A stretch of 42,751 nt of DNA from Pedobacter ureilyticus (GCF_005925345.1 NZ_SSHJ01000032.1:1-42751); one strand, 5' to 3'. Positions 16,240 to 25,654 are shown, numbered from the stretch's first letter. The notes: generated by a model from the sequence alone, not told the origin. Program-made: numbers and translations.

Positions 16240-16280
16240 AATACCGACTTCGTTTGATACGATTGTCGGTATTTTTTTTT
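16240..16280 (+). terminator. Strong intrinsic terminator after the lysis-like genes
   Basis: AATACCGAC (16240-16248) pairs with GTCGGTATT (16265-16273), continued inward by TCGT/ACGA, followed by a long T-run. It separates the spanin-like gene from the VF530 gene and shows that the longer frame from 16254, which would span the stem, is not the protein start. Confidence 0.85.
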
Positions 16281-16293
16281 CTACTAATCCTAT

Positions 16294-16301
16294 TACCTTT
16301 G
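16294..16301 (+). promoter_or_regulatory. -7 promoter element directly before the VF530 gene
   Basis: TACCTTTG matches TAnnTTTG and lies between the terminator and the ATG at 16305. The predicted start of transcription falls at or within a few bases of the ATG, so the mRNA may be leaderless or nearly so. The -33 region is only T-rich. Confidence 0.4.
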
Positions 16302-16304
16302 TGT

Positions 16305-16529
16305 ATGTCCATTACAACGCAAAAGAATAATCCATTACATGGTAAAACATTAGCCTACGTGGTTACCCAGTTAAGCGAGCATTATGGCTGGGCCGAATTA
16401 GGGTACCTTTTGCGGTTCAATTGTTTTATCAAAGATCCGAGTGTAAACTCAAGCTTAAAATTTTTGCGTAAAAACGAATGGGCCAGAAAACAAGTCGAAC
16501 AGTTGTATTTAGATACTTTCTCAGCATAG
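16305..16529 (+). CDS. VF530-type DNA-binding protein (DUF2132)
   Basis: A 74-residue protein from the ATG at 16305. The family pattern is nearly complete: [50 protein letters not shown]530 is a small helical protein reported to bind DNA; its cellular role is unclear. The longer frame from 16254 adds 17 residues encoded by the preceding terminator and is rejected. The gene ends 5 bases before the ThuA-like start, so the two are probably co-transcribed. Confidence 0.85.
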   Translation: MSITTQKNNPLHGKTLAYVVTQLSEHYGWAELGYLLRFNCFIKDPSVNSSLKFLRKNEWARKQVEQLYLDTFSA

Positions 16530-16534
16530 CAGGC

Positions 16535-17263
16535 ATGAAATTTTTACTCACTACTTTTACCGCATTGATGCTTTTTTTTAACATTGATGCATCGGCCATA
16601 GCCAATAAAAAAGAAAAAATCTTAATCTTTTCTTTAACCAAAAGCTATAGACACAAATCCATAGCAGATGGCATTTTAGCCATTAAAAAGTTAGCATTGG
16701 CAAACAATTTCGATGTAGATACCTCAGAGAGTGTGGCTGCTTTTACCAAAGAGAACTTGCAACAATATCAAACCCTAGTTTTTTTAAATCCCACTGGTTC
16801 TAATGTGTTTAGCGATGAACAAAAACAAGCCTTAAAAACGTATATCAATAATGGAGGCGGCCTGCTGGGCATACATGCGGCAACAGATTTTTGCTTTGAG
16901 TGGGAGTGGTATGGGAAATTAATTGGTGCTTTTTTTACCAACCATCCTAAAGTACAGCAAGCAAAACTGATCTCGGTAAAGCCAAAAGATAAACTGATGA
17001 AAGGGATGCCCCAAAGTTGGTTGCATACCGATGAATGGTATAACTTTAAGTCATTTAATAAAGACGTAACGGTTTTGGTAAAGGTAGATGAAACATCGTA
17101 CCAGGGTGGCAAAATGGATAACGAACATCCTATAGTATGGTACCACAAATTTGATGGCGGTAGGGTATTTTATACCGGCTTGGGCCATACTGCGGCAGCC
17201 TATTCAGATCCGCTTTTTCTTAAACAACTGCTGGCCGGCCTTAAATGGACAATGCGCAAATAA
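16535..17263 (+). CDS. Exported ThuA-domain protein
   Basis: About 242 residues from the ATG at 16535, chosen because a clear signal peptide starts there (KFLLTTFTALMLFFNIDASAIA); an upstream in-frame ATG at 16478 lies inside the VF530 gene. The ThuA/class-I glutamine amidotransferase-like fold covers nearly all of it: ILIFSLTKSYRHKSI, then LVFLNPTG, YINNGGGLLGIHAATD, FTNHPKV, and the end HTDEWYNF, WYHKFDGGRVFYTGLGHT. Proteins of this family occur in sugar-metabolism loci of Bacteroidota as secreted, poorly characterised proteins. The nucleophilic Cys of true amidotransferases is replaced (GIHAAT), which is normal for ThuA. Confidence 0.9.
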   Translation: MKFLLTTFTALMLFFNIDASAIANKKEKILIFSLTKSYRHKSIADGILAIKKLALANNFDVDTSESVAAFTKENLQQYQTLVFLNPTGSNVFSDEQKQALKTYINNGGGLLGIHAATDFCFEWEWYGKLIGAFFTNHPKVQQAKLISVKPKDKLMKGMPQSWLHTDEWYNFKSFNKDVTVLVKVDETSYQGGKMDNEHPIVWYHKFDGGRVFYTGLGHTAAAYSDPLFLKQLLAGLKWTMRK

Positions 17264-17296
17264 TTTATATTTTTGGCGAGCTAATTCTTTTAAAAA

Positions 17297-18412
17297 ATGT
17301 TTAACCTTAACACAGCTACCATAAAGCTTAACTTATTTTTAGCCTTAATAACTGTTGCGTTTGCAGCTAATGCCCAGCAAAATGCCCATACCTTAGAGTT
17401 TAATCTACAAAAGGCAATCAATAGTTTTAGTGCCAATCAAAACAAGCTGCAAGGCAATGCCTATGGCGGAGAATTGATTTTCCATTACAACGTAAATAGG
17501 GGAGCGAAAAAGTGGTCGAGCGATTTGGGAATTAAAAGCATTGATGTGATTTTTAATTACAAGCGCATGCACAATATTACCCGGGTAGCGGCGCCCATCA
17601 AAGGTGAATTTGGCGACAGCTATGGTCTACTTGGGGGCCTTACTTTTCCCTTAGCCAACATGAGCAAAGCCGAACTGGAATTTACTCCTGGCTTTGGTAT
17701 CCTGTATGCAGGTGAATCATGGTTTAGCAACCAAAACCCTGTAGTGGGCAGCAAGCTTAATTTTGGCCTTAAAGCAGGGCTGAAATTAAATGTACCTATC
17801 AATGAAAAAACTGCCGTTTCTGCTAATCTAGATGTGCTTCATTATTCTAACGGAGGTACCCGTGTGCCCAATAACGGCTTAAATGTGGTAAGTGTTGGCC
17901 TTAGTGTGGCTAGGGCCTTAAATGAAAATATAGCTGCTTCAAAACCTAATTTCGAAAAAGAAGTGTACAAAAAACATACCTTCGATTTGGGAATAAACAC
18001 GGGCAGAAGAGGGGTGTACCAAAGCCGCGATGGATTGTGGCGAACGGGTTTATATGGTGGATATAATTATCGTTTAACCTCTTACCTTGCTTTGGGTGCT
18101 GGTGTAGATGCGGTGTATTACCATACCATTTACGATGCGAACCGAAATTTGGAAACCTATCAATCTAAGGCTTCATCTTTTGATAGATGGCGGGTAGGCG
18201 CAGCTATTGGACCAGATTTATGGATGGGTAACTTAGCATTTATGGCCAAATATGGCTATTATATTCACTATAACAGCTTGCTGCCAATAAAAACCTACTG
18301 GACAGCCGGTGCCAAATATAAGCTAAATAACTGGCTGGCTTTGCAATCAAAAATATATATTCACGAAACCGAAGCTGATTATGTGGGTTTTGGCTTAATG
18401 CTTACCAAATAA
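17297..18412 (+). CDS. Acyloxyacyl hydrolase (PagL-type lipid A deacylase)
   Basis: A 371-residue outer-membrane barrel protein with a signal peptide ending ANAQ (about 26). The PagL-type active-site pattern is present: H182 and S184 in LHYSNGG, followed by PNNGLNVVSVGLSV. PagL removes the 3-position acyl chain of lipid A. The protein is about twice the length of PagL, as usual for the Bacteroidota version; the second half (220-371) is another set of barrel strands (FDLGINTGRRGVYQ, LGAGVDAVYYHTIYD). It follows the ThuA gene by 33 bases and precedes a 60-residue gene by 3. Whether it acts on the cell's own lipid A cannot be told from sequence. Confidence 0.85.
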   Translation: MFNLNTATIKLNLFLALITVAFAANAQQNAHTLEFNLQKAINSFSANQNKLQGNAYGGELIFHYNVNRGAKKWSSDLGIKSIDVIFNYKRMHNITRVAAPIKGEFGDSYGLLGGLTFPLANMSKAELEFTPGFGILYAGESWFSNQNPVVGSKLNFGLKAGLKLNVPINEKTAVSANLDVLHYSNGGTRVPNNGLNVVSVGLSVARALNENIAASKPNFEKEVYKKHTFDLGINTGRRGVYQSRDGLWRTGLYGGYNYRLTSYLALGAGVDAVYYHTIYDANRNLETYQSKASSFDRWRVGAAIGPDLWMGNLAFMAKYGYYIHYNSLLPIKTYWTAGAKYKLNNWLALQSKIYIHETEADYVGFGLMLTK

Positions 18413-18415
18413 ATT

Positions 18416-18598
18416 ATGATCAGATTAAATGAAGATACGCCTTTAGCAGTGCTCAATGAAATTAAGCAGGGAGATTTGGTAACCGATACCTTTAGCAAAA
18501 CTGGTTTGGTAGAAAGCGTAGCGATGACAGACGATGGCCTTTACAGAGTATATGAGTTTACTTTGGTTACTGGCAGGGTAATTAAAGTGAAGAAATAA
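18416..18598 (+). CDS. Unknown 60-residue protein
   Basis: Starts 3 bases after the acyloxyacyl hydrolase stop and reads as a compact beta-rich protein (DLVTDTFSKTGLVESVAMTDDGLYRVYEF, then TGRVIKVKK) without signal peptide, cysteine or membrane span. The spacing implies co-transcription and coupled translation. The fold looks like a small SH3-like barrel (inference). Function unknown. Confidence 0.7.
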   Translation: MIRLNEDTPLAVLNEIKQGDLVTDTFSKTGLVESVAMTDDGLYRVYEFTLVTGRVIKVKK

Positions 18599-18612
18599 TG
18601 TTTTGCTAGGTT

Positions 18613-18897
18613 TTAGTAAGTTTTAAACGCATCAACAGCATCTTCGGTAATGGTATTAAGTTCTAAAAGCTTACGTGGTTTAATTTTTTTCCAAATGGTT
18701 TTAGGTTTGCCGCTATCTTTAAAAGCATTAGTGCCCGTGCTGTGGTTCATTTGCATGGTAGAAAAATTCATGGTTGTCCAGGTTTCTTCTCCTGTAGAAC
18801 GGTGCATGCTAGATTTGTTGTAACCAATTAGCTCAAACTTTTGATTTTGGCACCGAAAAATGTAGTCGAAATTGTAGCTTTCCCAAGCACCACAACT
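18613..18897 (-). pseudogene. 3' remnant of a truncated gene
   Basis: The open frame reads backward from 18897 to the stop near 18613, about 94 codons. It includes CGAWESYNFDYIFRCQNQKFELIGYN, then SSMHRSTGEETWTTMNFST and a C-terminal ITEDAVDAFKTY. A 64-residue start (18807) is possible, but the coding character continues upstream of it to an in-frame TGA at 18898-18900, where similarity to a protein-like pattern ends. The upstream part of the gene is missing next to the IS110 element, so the gene was probably cut by that insertion or a linked deletion. The pattern resembles short Bacteroidota exported proteins of unknown function. Confidence 0.65.
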
Positions 18898-19164
18898 TCA
18901 TAAATGCCGAAAATACATTTGCAGAAAATTACTCAAATGGAACAAATCCGTTTTAAGCTAAGATAAATTAGCATAGGTATAATAATTTGTAATTGATAAG
19001 AAAATATAGGTATATTGTGTAATACCTAAATGTCTATAGTTTAATTAAATGGTTTTTGCTAGTCATAAAAACAAATAAACAACCATCTATTTATGCATGT
19101 ATCTACATACATCATCTGTGTAATTAAGTAGTTAAACCCTTTATTAAGGATAATCTTCAAAGAT

Positions 19165-20214
19165 ATGAACAGATTGAAGAATTCACGTTATACTCTTTTT
19201 ATTGGCATTGATGTCTCTAAACTTACACTTGACGTGGCCATACTTAAATGCGATTCCTTCGTGCAGCATTATCAGATAGGCAACAACACAACAGCAATTA
19301 TTACCTTACTTGAAGAGCTTACCAGTAAGCATAAAATGGTACTTTCTAAGGCTGTTTTTGGGATGGAACATACAGGCATATATTGTATGCCAATTTTGGA
19401 TGTACTATTAAAACGTACGGCAAACATTGTTCTTCAAGATGCTGGTCACCTCAAGAAGTCTATGGGGACAATACGTGGTAAGGATGACAAGTCAGACGCT
19501 TTAAGAATTGCAGCTTACTTAATAAAGAACAGAGATCATCTTGTATTGTTAAATGCCAAACGAAAGGTACTGGACGACTTAGGCAGATTGTCCACACTTC
19601 GTGATAGGATGGTTTCAGTACGACATGCCCTATCAGTACCTTTAAAAGAAGAAAAACGATTTAACCCTGGAGCCTTTTCTGAAACCTTAAACAGTATTTG
19701 CGCTGATAGCCTTACCGCTCTTGAAAACGACTTGAAAAAACTTGAAATCCATGTAGAATCAATATGGAAAAATGATGAGCGGCTCAATAAGTTGATGAAC
19801 CTAATTACATCTGTTCCTGGTGTGGGGCCAATTACCGCTATTAGGATACTTGTATCCACAAATGAGTTCATAACAATTAATAATCCCAGAAAGTTTGCTT
19901 GCTATTGCGGTGTCGCACCTTTTAACTATAGCTCAGGTACTTCAATAAAGGGGCGCACTAAAACTTCTAAGATAGCAAATCGAAAACTAAAGTCTCTAAT
20001 CCATATCTGTGCTGTTTCTGCTAAACGGTTTGTTCCAGAGATATCTACTTATTATGAACGAAAGACTGCGGAGGGTAAACATAAAATGAGCGTGATGAAC
20101 GCCATACGCTTCAAGATAATAGGGAGGATATTTTCTTGCGTAAACCGTAGCGAACCGTATAGGGAAAATTATGTTCCAGCTAATTTGAAAACCATAAAGA
20201 ATACGATTACTTAA
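19165..20214 (+). CDS. IS110-family transposase (bridge-type recombinase)
   Basis: A 349-residue protein. The N-terminal RuvC-like DEDD domain shows D16 (FIGIDVSK), E68 (FGMEHTGIYC) and D108/D111 (GKDDKSDA). The middle is helical (KKLEIHVESIW). The C-terminal Tnp domain starts SVPGVGPITAIRIL and includes FACYCGVAPFNYSSGTS, with the serine used for strand cleavage, and KTSKIANRKLKSLIHICA. All key residues are intact and the length is full, so the element may be active. IS110 recombinases use a non-coding bridge RNA from the element's own ends to choose donor and target. Confidence 0.93.
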   Translation: MNRLKNSRYTLFIGIDVSKLTLDVAILKCDSFVQHYQIGNNTTAIITLLEELTSKHKMVLSKAVFGMEHTGIYCMPILDVLLKRTANIVLQDAGHLKKSMGTIRGKDDKSDALRIAAYLIKNRDHLVLLNAKRKVLDDLGRLSTLRDRMVSVRHALSVPLKEEKRFNPGAFSETLNSICADSLTALENDLKKLEIHVESIWKNDERLNKLMNLITSVPGVGPITAIRILVSTNEFITINNPRKFACYCGVAPFNYSSGTSIKGRTKTSKIANRKLKSLIHICAVSAKRFVPEISTYYERKTAEGKHKMSVMNAIRFKIIGRIFSCVNRSEPYRENYVPANLKTIKNTIT

Positions 20215-20358
20215 AATCTAATACCTTCATTAGATAGATAAAGATTTACTGTTCCAATGATAGATGCTGATTATGATATCTCCAAGGCCAATGTAAACCA
20301 CAAAATAAGATTTATGGTATGATTCAGGAAAAGGGGTGTCATGAACACATTATATGCT

Positions 20359-20427
20359 CCGCAGATTGGCAGAACCATTGTCAAAATCAGGTTAAAGACC
20401 CACACTATGATTAAGTGCCATCTGCGG
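20359..20427 (+). ncRNA. Candidate bridge-RNA stem-loop of the IS110 element
   Basis: CCGCAGAT-T-GGCA (20359-20371) pairs with TGCCATCTGCGG (20416-20427), 12 bp with one bulged T, enclosing a 44-base loop. Downstream placement of the bridge RNA is known for the IS1111 subgroup, while IS110 proper has it upstream. Which bases guide recombination cannot be read without the empty site. Confidence 0.35.
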
Positions 20428-20462
20428 CTGGAACAGTACGAAAAAGTTATTTTTAATTATAC

Positions 20463-20518
20463 TTGTATTATTCGACAATAAGAGTCACCAGCCCATTTCG
20501 TTTCAAACTGTCCAACTC
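20463..20518 (-). repeat. Segment shared with 72-126
   Basis: Reverse complement of the segment at 72-126 (GGACAGTTTGaAACGAAA core). Either part of the IS110 right end or the end of another element into which IS110 inserted. Confidence 0.5.
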
Positions 20519-20541
20519 ATGGTTCTGTGTCTAGGTTAGCA

Positions 20542-21954
20542 CTATAACATAACAGGCAACTTAATAGAGAATATACTTCCTTTGTTTACTACAGAACTGA
20601 CAGTTATTTCGCCGCCTAATTTATTAACCATTTCTTTTACCAAGTATAATCCAATGCCGCTGCCCTTGTTATGGTGGGTGGTAACGTAAAACATTTCAAA
20701 TATTTTGCCTAAGTGCTCTTCGGCTATGCCCAAACCGTTATCCTCAAAATTAATTTGTAAAAAACCGTCTGCTAAATCTGCTGATATATAAATGAAACGA
20801 TCATTTTTGCTCGGGTCTGCATATTTTAGGGCATTGGAAATTAGGTTGCGAGAAATAATATCTAACCTAAAGCTGTCTATTTTGGTAACAATTGGTTGGA
20901 TGTTGTATTTGATCTCTACGTCGAAATCTAGTCCATGTTGCAAATCGTTCACTATGCTCTCAAAAAAAGTAGATAGGTTGATTTCTTGAATTGCGATGTC
21001 TAGGCGCTTGTTTTTAGATAATTGGATAATTTTTAATATAAATTCATCCTGCCTAGATAAAATTTGTGTCATTAGCCTGAAATATAGGCTACGTTCTTTT
21101 TCCGAGCTTTCGTTTTCAGCCAAAGTAATTAGCCCCTTTAAAGATGTAATGGGGCTTCTTAAATCGTGAGATACACTGTGGGTAAATAGGTCTAGCTCTT
21201 CATTTGTTTTTAGTAATGCATTGTTTTGTGCCATGGTGTTTTTTTGTAAAATAGATAGACGACTGATGTATTTGATAGATATGATGATAATGCACAAGAA
21301 GATAACAAGCGCAATTAAGGTGTTGATGGTAAGTACTGTTTTGTTTACAAGCCTACTGCTTACGGTTAAGGCGTGGTCAAATTCATTTCCTTTGGTGGTA
21401 ATGCGTTTACAGGTTTTGTCAATCTTGTTGGCAAGCTTTTCTTTCTCTGTAAAAGAAAGCAACACATTATTTTTTTGTTTTTGGTGTATGTATTTCCCTT
21501 GTTTTTCTAGGTCGATAATAAGGAGGTCTGCTGCTTTCCACAATCCAACAGCTTTTTTAAATTGGGGTAACGATTTAAAATTTTGGTAAACCCAAATGAT
21601 ATTAATTATATCGTCTGGTATGTTTTTACCCAATAACAAATGCTTTTCTATTATTTCGTGGTTTGCATTTCTATCTAAGGCAAGCCTCGCTAAACTGTCA
21701 TTAATAGGAACTTGTAATTGTTCTAGGAAATGTTGATAATGCTCTGGTTTACCCGTAAAAACATAAGTGGTAAGCTGTCTGGAAGCTTCTTGTTGAGCTT
21801 TCATATAAACAGATTCTCCAGAAGTAAAGGCTCTGATGCCATCGATAGCCTTTAAGCCGTAATGATTTAGCGTGATAATTAATGCGATAGCAACAAAAAC
21901 ATAGATTACATAGTTGTATATGATAGTTTTTGTTTGTTGAGTAGGCTTATTCAT
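20542..21954 (-). CDS. Membrane sensor histidine kinase
   Basis: A 470-residue kinase. Two membrane spans (about 11-30 and 206-228) bracket a periplasmic helical sensor part (about 45-200) with no recognised ligand-binding fold. HisKA has the phosphate-accepting H263 in SVSHDLRSPITSL. The ATPase domain has the N box (RNLISNALKYA), G1 (DNGLGI), an F box (IFEMFYVTT) and G2 (GSGIGLYLVKEM). All catalytic motifs are intact. No response regulator is encoded nearby, so it is an orphan kinase. The periplasmic part is CHASE3-like in length, but I do not assign it. Confidence 0.93.
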   Translation of the reverse strand: MNKPTQQTKTIIYNYVIYVFVAIALIITLNHYGLKAIDGIRAFTSGESVYMKAQQEASRQLTTYVFTGKPEHYQHFLEQLQVPINDSLARLALDRNANHEIIEKHLLLGKNIPDDIINIIWVYQNFKSLPQFKKAVGLWKAADLLIIDLEKQGKYIHQKQKNNVLLSFTEKEKLANKIDKTCKRITTKGNEFDHALTVSSRLVNKTVLTINTLIALVIFLCIIIISIKYISRLSILQKNTMAQNNALLKTNEELDLFTHSVSHDLRSPITSLKGLITLAENESSEKERSLYFRLMTQILSRQDEFILKIIQLSKNKRLDIAIQEINLSTFFESIVNDLQHGLDFDVEIKYNIQPIVTKIDSFRLDIISRNLISNALKYADPSKNDRFIYISADLADGFLQINFEDNGLGIAEEHLGKIFEMFYVTTHHNKGSGIGLYLVKEMVNKLGGEITVSSVVNKGSIFSIKLPVML

Positions 21955-22438
21955 TGAGCGTAGATGATAAACAGGTTGAATGCTAGTTTGTTAAAGATAG
22001 AAAAATTAGTGAACTTACATCAAAAAGTTGTGAAAGTATTGTGTTGTTGAATGAGGATAATTTGAAGTTTATCTTTGTTTATCGGGTTGTAGCCATTATT
22101 GATGTTTCATTGAGTGATAAAGCATGCTGAGGTATGATAATTTGGTAGGCTAGGAGTGGCTTTGTTTTACTGTTTTTTTGTATAGGCTTGTATCTAGGGA
22201 ATATGCTAACTGCCTGATCGTTGCTTAAACTTGACTTGCCACTCAAACCCGATAAAGCGGATAGCCCACAGCGAAGTAGAAGCGTAGCGATACGTAGCGA
22301 GGACTATGAGCGATAGCGGGACTACCAGAACCCAAGTATTGCTGCAATTGCTTTTCAAATAAAAACACTTCTTGTTTTAACGTAAAACCATTTTTAGGTT
22401 AAGCTACTTTTAACTCTGAAAATATTTAGCGTAACCTC
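21955..22438. other. Gene-free stretch before the str operon
   Basis: About 480 bases with no gene. It contains a repeat-like patch at about 22255-22325 with iterated GTAGCGA units, bracketed by GATAGCCC and GGGACTACC, of the kind also seen at 42540-42560. The rest is AT-rich. Confidence 0.45.
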
Positions 22439-22469
22439 TTGATAGTTAAAAGAAATTGTTCTACTTTTG
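22439..22469 (+). promoter_or_regulatory. Promoter of the str operon
   Basis: TTG at 22439-22441, a 20-base spacer, and TACTTTTG at 22462-22469 fit the Bacteroidota consensus. Transcription would start near 22475, leaving a leader of about 72 bases before rpsL. Confidence 0.7.
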
Positions 22470-22546
22470 CAGTCCCTTAATGTAGGCTACTTATAAAGTG
22501 CTTACTGCAAGGAAATTAAATAAATATTTGAAACAAAAAGCAAGAA

Positions 22547-22960
22547 ATGCCAACCATTCAACAATTAGTTAGAAAAGGTAGAGTAGCACTGGAGTTTAAG
22601 AGTAAATCTCCGGCGTTGGACAGTTGTCCACAGCGAAGAGGCGTATGTACACGTGTATATACTACTACCCCTAAGAAACCAAACTCTGCAATGCGTAAAG
22701 TTGCCCGTGTACGTTTAACCAATGGTAAAGAGGTGAATGCCTACATTCCAGGAGAAGGTCACAACTTACAAGAGCACTCCATCGTTTTGATCCGTGGTGG
22801 TCGTGTTAAAGATTTACCGGGTGTACGTTACCACATTATCCGTGGTGCATTAGATACATCAGGTGTAGCTGGTCGTAACCAACGTCGTAGTAAATATGGT
22901 ACTAAGCGTCCTAAACCAGGACAAGCAGCTGCAGCACCAGCAAAAGGTAAAAAGAAATAA
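22547..22960 (+). CDS. rpsL: 30S ribosomal protein uS12
   Basis: A 137-residue protein of the decoding centre. The conserved loop [10 protein letters not shown] has Lys43 unchanged, and [13 protein letters not shown] has the second streptomycin-linked lysine unchanged, so the sequence predicts no rpsL-type streptomycin resistance. The C-terminal tail ([18 protein letters not shown]) is a few residues longer and Ala/Lys-rich compared with E. coli. First gene of the str operon; rpsG follows after 16 bases. Confidence 0.98.
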   Translation: MPTIQQLVRKGRVALEFKSKSPALDSCPQRRGVCTRVYTTTPKKPNSAMRKVARVRLTNGKEVNAYIPGEGHNLQEHSIVLIRGGRVKDLPGVRYHIIRGALDTSGVAGRNQRRSKYGTKRPKPGQAAAAPAKGKKK

Positions 22961-22976
22961 TTAGGAGGAAACAGAA

Positions 22977-23444
22977 ATGAGAAAGTCAAAACCAAAGAAA
23001 AGAATTATTCTTCCTGATCCTAAGTTCAACGATGTTCAGGTTACCAGATTTGTAAACAACATGATGTTTGATGGTAAAAAATCTATCGCTTACTCTATTT
23101 TTTATGATGCTGTAGAATTAGCAGAGAAAAAAGCAGGGGAAAACGGATTAGAAATTTTCAAACGTGCATTAGCAAATATCAGCCCTGCTGTAGAGGTTAA
23201 ATCTCGCCGTGTGGGTGGTGCAAACTTCCAAGTACCTACAGAAGTACGTCCAGAGCGTAAAATTGCTTTAGGTATGAAATGGTTAATTAACTACTCGCGT
23301 AAGCGTGGTGAAAAAACCATGAAAGAGAAATTAGCTGGCGAAATGGTAGCAGCAGCTAAAGGTGAAGGTGCAGCCGTTAAGAAAAAAGAGGATACGCATA
23401 AAATGGCTGAGGCTAACAAAGCGTTCTCTCACTTCAGATTCTAA
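22977..23444 (+). CDS. rpsG: 30S ribosomal protein uS7
   Basis: A 155-residue protein that organises the 16S rRNA 3' domain near the E site. It has the uS7 core ([53 protein letters not shown]). Its start is fixed by a perfect AGGAGG (22963-22968) 8 bases before the ATG, unusual in Bacteroidota, where most genes in this window lack Shine-Dalgarno motifs. Confidence 0.98.
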   Translation: MRKSKPKKRIILPDPKFNDVQVTRFVNNMMFDGKKSIAYSIFYDAVELAEKKAGENGLEIFKRALANISPAVEVKSRRVGGANFQVPTEVRPERKIALGMKWLINYSRKRGEKTMKEKLAGEMVAAAKGEGAAVKKKEDTHKMAEANKAFSHFRF

Positions 23445-23458
23445 AAAGAAAATGATTG

Positions 23459-23525
23459 AATGATTAAATTTTGAATGATTAAATAGGCTTTGTGCTTATT
23501 TAGTCATTTTCTCATTTAGTCATTC
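23459..23525. repeat. AT-rich direct and inverted repeats between rpsG and fusA
   Basis: AATGATTAAATA (23474-23485) pairs with TATTTAGTCATT (23497-23508) around an 11-base loop, and a second pair of half-sites (GAATGATTAAA on the left, ATTTAGTCATTC ending near 23525) lies outside it. The result is a long imperfect cruciform-capable stem within an operon. Confidence 0.6.
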
Positions 23526-23539
23526 GTTAATTCACAAAT

Positions 23540-25654
23540 ATGTCAAGAGATTTAAAATTTACTAGAAATATTGGTATCGCTGCTCACATCGATGCTGGTA
23601 AGACTACAACTACCGAGCGTATTTTATATTACGCAGGTGTTAACCACAAAATTGGTGAGGTTCACGAAGGTGCATCTACCATGGACTGGATGGTGCAGGA
23701 AGCTGAACGTGGGATAACCATCACGTCTGCTGCTACAACTGTATTCTGGCCTTACCGTGGTAACAAATACCAAGTTAACGTTATTGATACTCCAGGACAC
23801 GTGGATTTTACCGTAGAGGTAAACCGTTCATTACGTGTACTAGATGGATTAGTATTCTTATTTTCAGCAGTTGATGGTGTTGAGCCTCAATCTGAAACTA
23901 ACTGGCGTTTAGCGAACAACTATGCGGTTCCTCGTATTGGTTTCGTTAACAAAATGGACCGTTCTGGTGCCGATTTCCTTAAAGTTGTAAAACAGGTTAA
24001 GGATATGTTAGGCTCTCATGCTGTGCCATTGCAATTGCCAATTGGTTCTGAGGATAGCTTTAAAGGTGTGGTTGATTTGATTAACAACCGTGGTATTGTT
24101 TGGAATGAGCATGATAAAGGGATGACCTTTACTGAAGTGCCAATTCCTGATGATATGGTTGACGAAGTTGCGCAATGGAGAGAGAATTTATTAGAAGCAG
24201 TAGCTGATTATGATGAAACTTTGATGGAGAAATTCTTCGAAGATCCTAACTCAATTACTGAGCGTGAAATTCTTGATGCTTTACGTGCGGCTACTTTAGA
24301 TGCTAAAATTGTTCCTATGGTTTGTGGTTCATCTTTCAAAAACAAAGGTGTACAAACCATGTTAGATTTAGTGATGGAATTATTGCCATCGCCAATGGAT
24401 GTTGAAGGCATTACTGGTACTAACCCAGAAACAGGCGAAGAGGTAACTCGTAAACCAGATATTAAAGAGCCATTCTCGGCTTTAGCGTTTAAAATTGCAA
24501 CCGACCCATTCGTAGGCCGTTTATGCTTTATCCGTGTTTATTCGGGTAACTTAGAAGCTGGTTCTTACGTTTACAATGCTCGTTCAGAAAACAAAGAGCG
24601 TATTTCTCGTATCTTCCAAATGCACGCTAACAAGCAAAACCCAATTCCTAACGTAGGTGCTGGTGATATTGCTGCGGTAGTAGGCTTTAAAGATATCAAA
24701 ACTGGAGATACCCTTTGCGAAGAGAAAAATCCAATTATTTTGGAATCGATGAACTTCCCTGATCCAGTTATTGGTTTAGCTATTGAGCCTAAAACTCAAG
24801 CTGACGTAGATAAATTGGGTATCGCATTAGGTAAATTAGCTGAAGAGGATCCAACCTTTAGAGTAGAGACTGATCAAGAAACTGGTCAAACTGTAATCTC
24901 TGGTATGGGTGAGCTTCACTTAGATATTTTAATTGACCGTTTAAAACGTGAATTTAAAGTAGAGGTTAACCAAGGTGCGCCACAAGTAGCTTACAAAGAG
25001 GCTATTTTCGGTACTGCTGAACACCGTGAAGTTTACAAAAAACAATCAGGTGGTCGTGGTAAGTTTGCTGATATCAAAGTTGTGATTTCGCCAATTGATT
25101 CTGATTTCGAAAAAGGTGGTTTACAATTCGTAAACGAAATTACAGGTGGTGCTATTCCACGTGAGTTTATCCCTTCGGTAGAGAAAGGTTTTGCTTCGGC
25201 AATGTCTAACGGTGTGTTAGCTGGTTATCCGCTTCCAGATATGAAAGTACGTTTAATTGATGGTTCATTCCACGCGGTCGATTCAGATGCTTTATCATTT
25301 GAGCTTGCTGCTCGTATGGCCTATCGTGAGGCGTTACCTAAATGTAAGCCAACGTTGATGGAGCCAATCATGAAAATCGAGATCTTAACCCCTGAAGAAA
25401 ACATGGGTGATGTAATCGGTGACATGAACCGTCGTCGTGGTCAGTTACAAGGTATGGATACGCGTAATGGTGCTCAAGTAATCAAAGCATTAGTACCACT
25501 TTCTGAAATGTTTGGTTATGTAACTCAGTTACGTACCATCACTTCGGGCCGTGCTACTTCTACAATGGAATTTGACCACTACGAAGCTGCGCCTAAAAAC
25601 GTACAAGACGAAATCGTTGCTAAATCAAAAGGCAGAGTGAAGTCTGAAGACTAA
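23540..25654 (+). CDS. fusA: Elongation factor G
   Basis: A 704-residue translocation GTPase. The G motifs are [12 protein letters not shown] (G1), [11 protein letters not shown] (switch I), DTPGHVDFT (G3) and NKMDRSG (G4). Domains II-V follow in order, with the domain IV signature [11 protein letters not shown] and the C-terminal [15 protein letters not shown]. Full length and intact. The gene follows rpsG by 95 bases that contain a hairpin, and precedes rpsJ by 140 bases with another. Confidence 0.98.
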   Translation: MSRDLKFTRNIGIAAHIDAGKTTTTERILYYAGVNHKIGEVHEGASTMDWMVQEAERGITITSAATTVFWPYRGNKYQVNVIDTPGHVDFTVEVNRSLRVLDGLVFLFSAVDGVEPQSETNWRLANNYAVPRIGFVNKMDRSGADFLKVVKQVKDMLGSHAVPLQLPIGSEDSFKGVVDLINNRGIVWNEHDKGMTFTEVPIPDDMVDEVAQWRENLLEAVADYDETLMEKFFEDPNSITEREILDALRAATLDAKIVPMVCGSSFKNKGVQTMLDLVMELLPSPMDVEGITGTNPETGEEVTRKPDIKEPFSALAFKIATDPFVGRLCFIRVYSGNLEAGSYVYNARSENKERISRIFQMHANKQNPIPNVGAGDIAAVVGFKDIKTGDTLCEEKNPIILESMNFPDPVIGLAIEPKTQADVDKLGIALGKLAEEDPTFRVETDQETGQTVISGMGELHLDILIDRLKREFKVEVNQGAPQVAYKEAIFGTAEHREVYKKQSGGRGKFADIKVVISPIDSDFEKGGLQFVNEITGGAIPREFIPSVEKGFASAMSNGVLAGYPLPDMKVRLIDGSFHAVDSDALSFELAARMAYREALPKCKPTLMEPIMKIEILTPEENMGDVIGDMNRRRGQLQGMDTRNGAQVIKALVPLSEMFGYVTQLRTITSGRATSTMEFDHYEAAPKNVQDEIVAKSKGRVKSED

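Larger units (their letters stand above)
18901..20541 (+). mobile_element. IS110-family element (boundaries uncertain)
   Basis: A single IS110-type transposase gene (19165-20214) with about 264 non-coding bases before it and 327 after it. IS110 elements leave no clear terminal inverted repeats or target duplication, so the ends cannot be fixed by eye. The left side starts where the truncated gene stops; the right side reaches at most the histidine kinase stop at 20542. The upstream part contains AGGTAT (19008-19013) / ATACCT (19022-19027) and the palindrome around ATGTATctACATACAT (about 19097-19112). Confidence 0.6.

Noticed and set aside
16254..16304. N-terminal extension of the VF530 protein (MIRLSVFFF...)
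   Set aside because: It is encoded by the terminator stem and T-run; the family starts near the ATG at 16305.
21221..21589. 122-codon + strand frame
   Set aside because: Shadow of the histidine kinase on the - strand.
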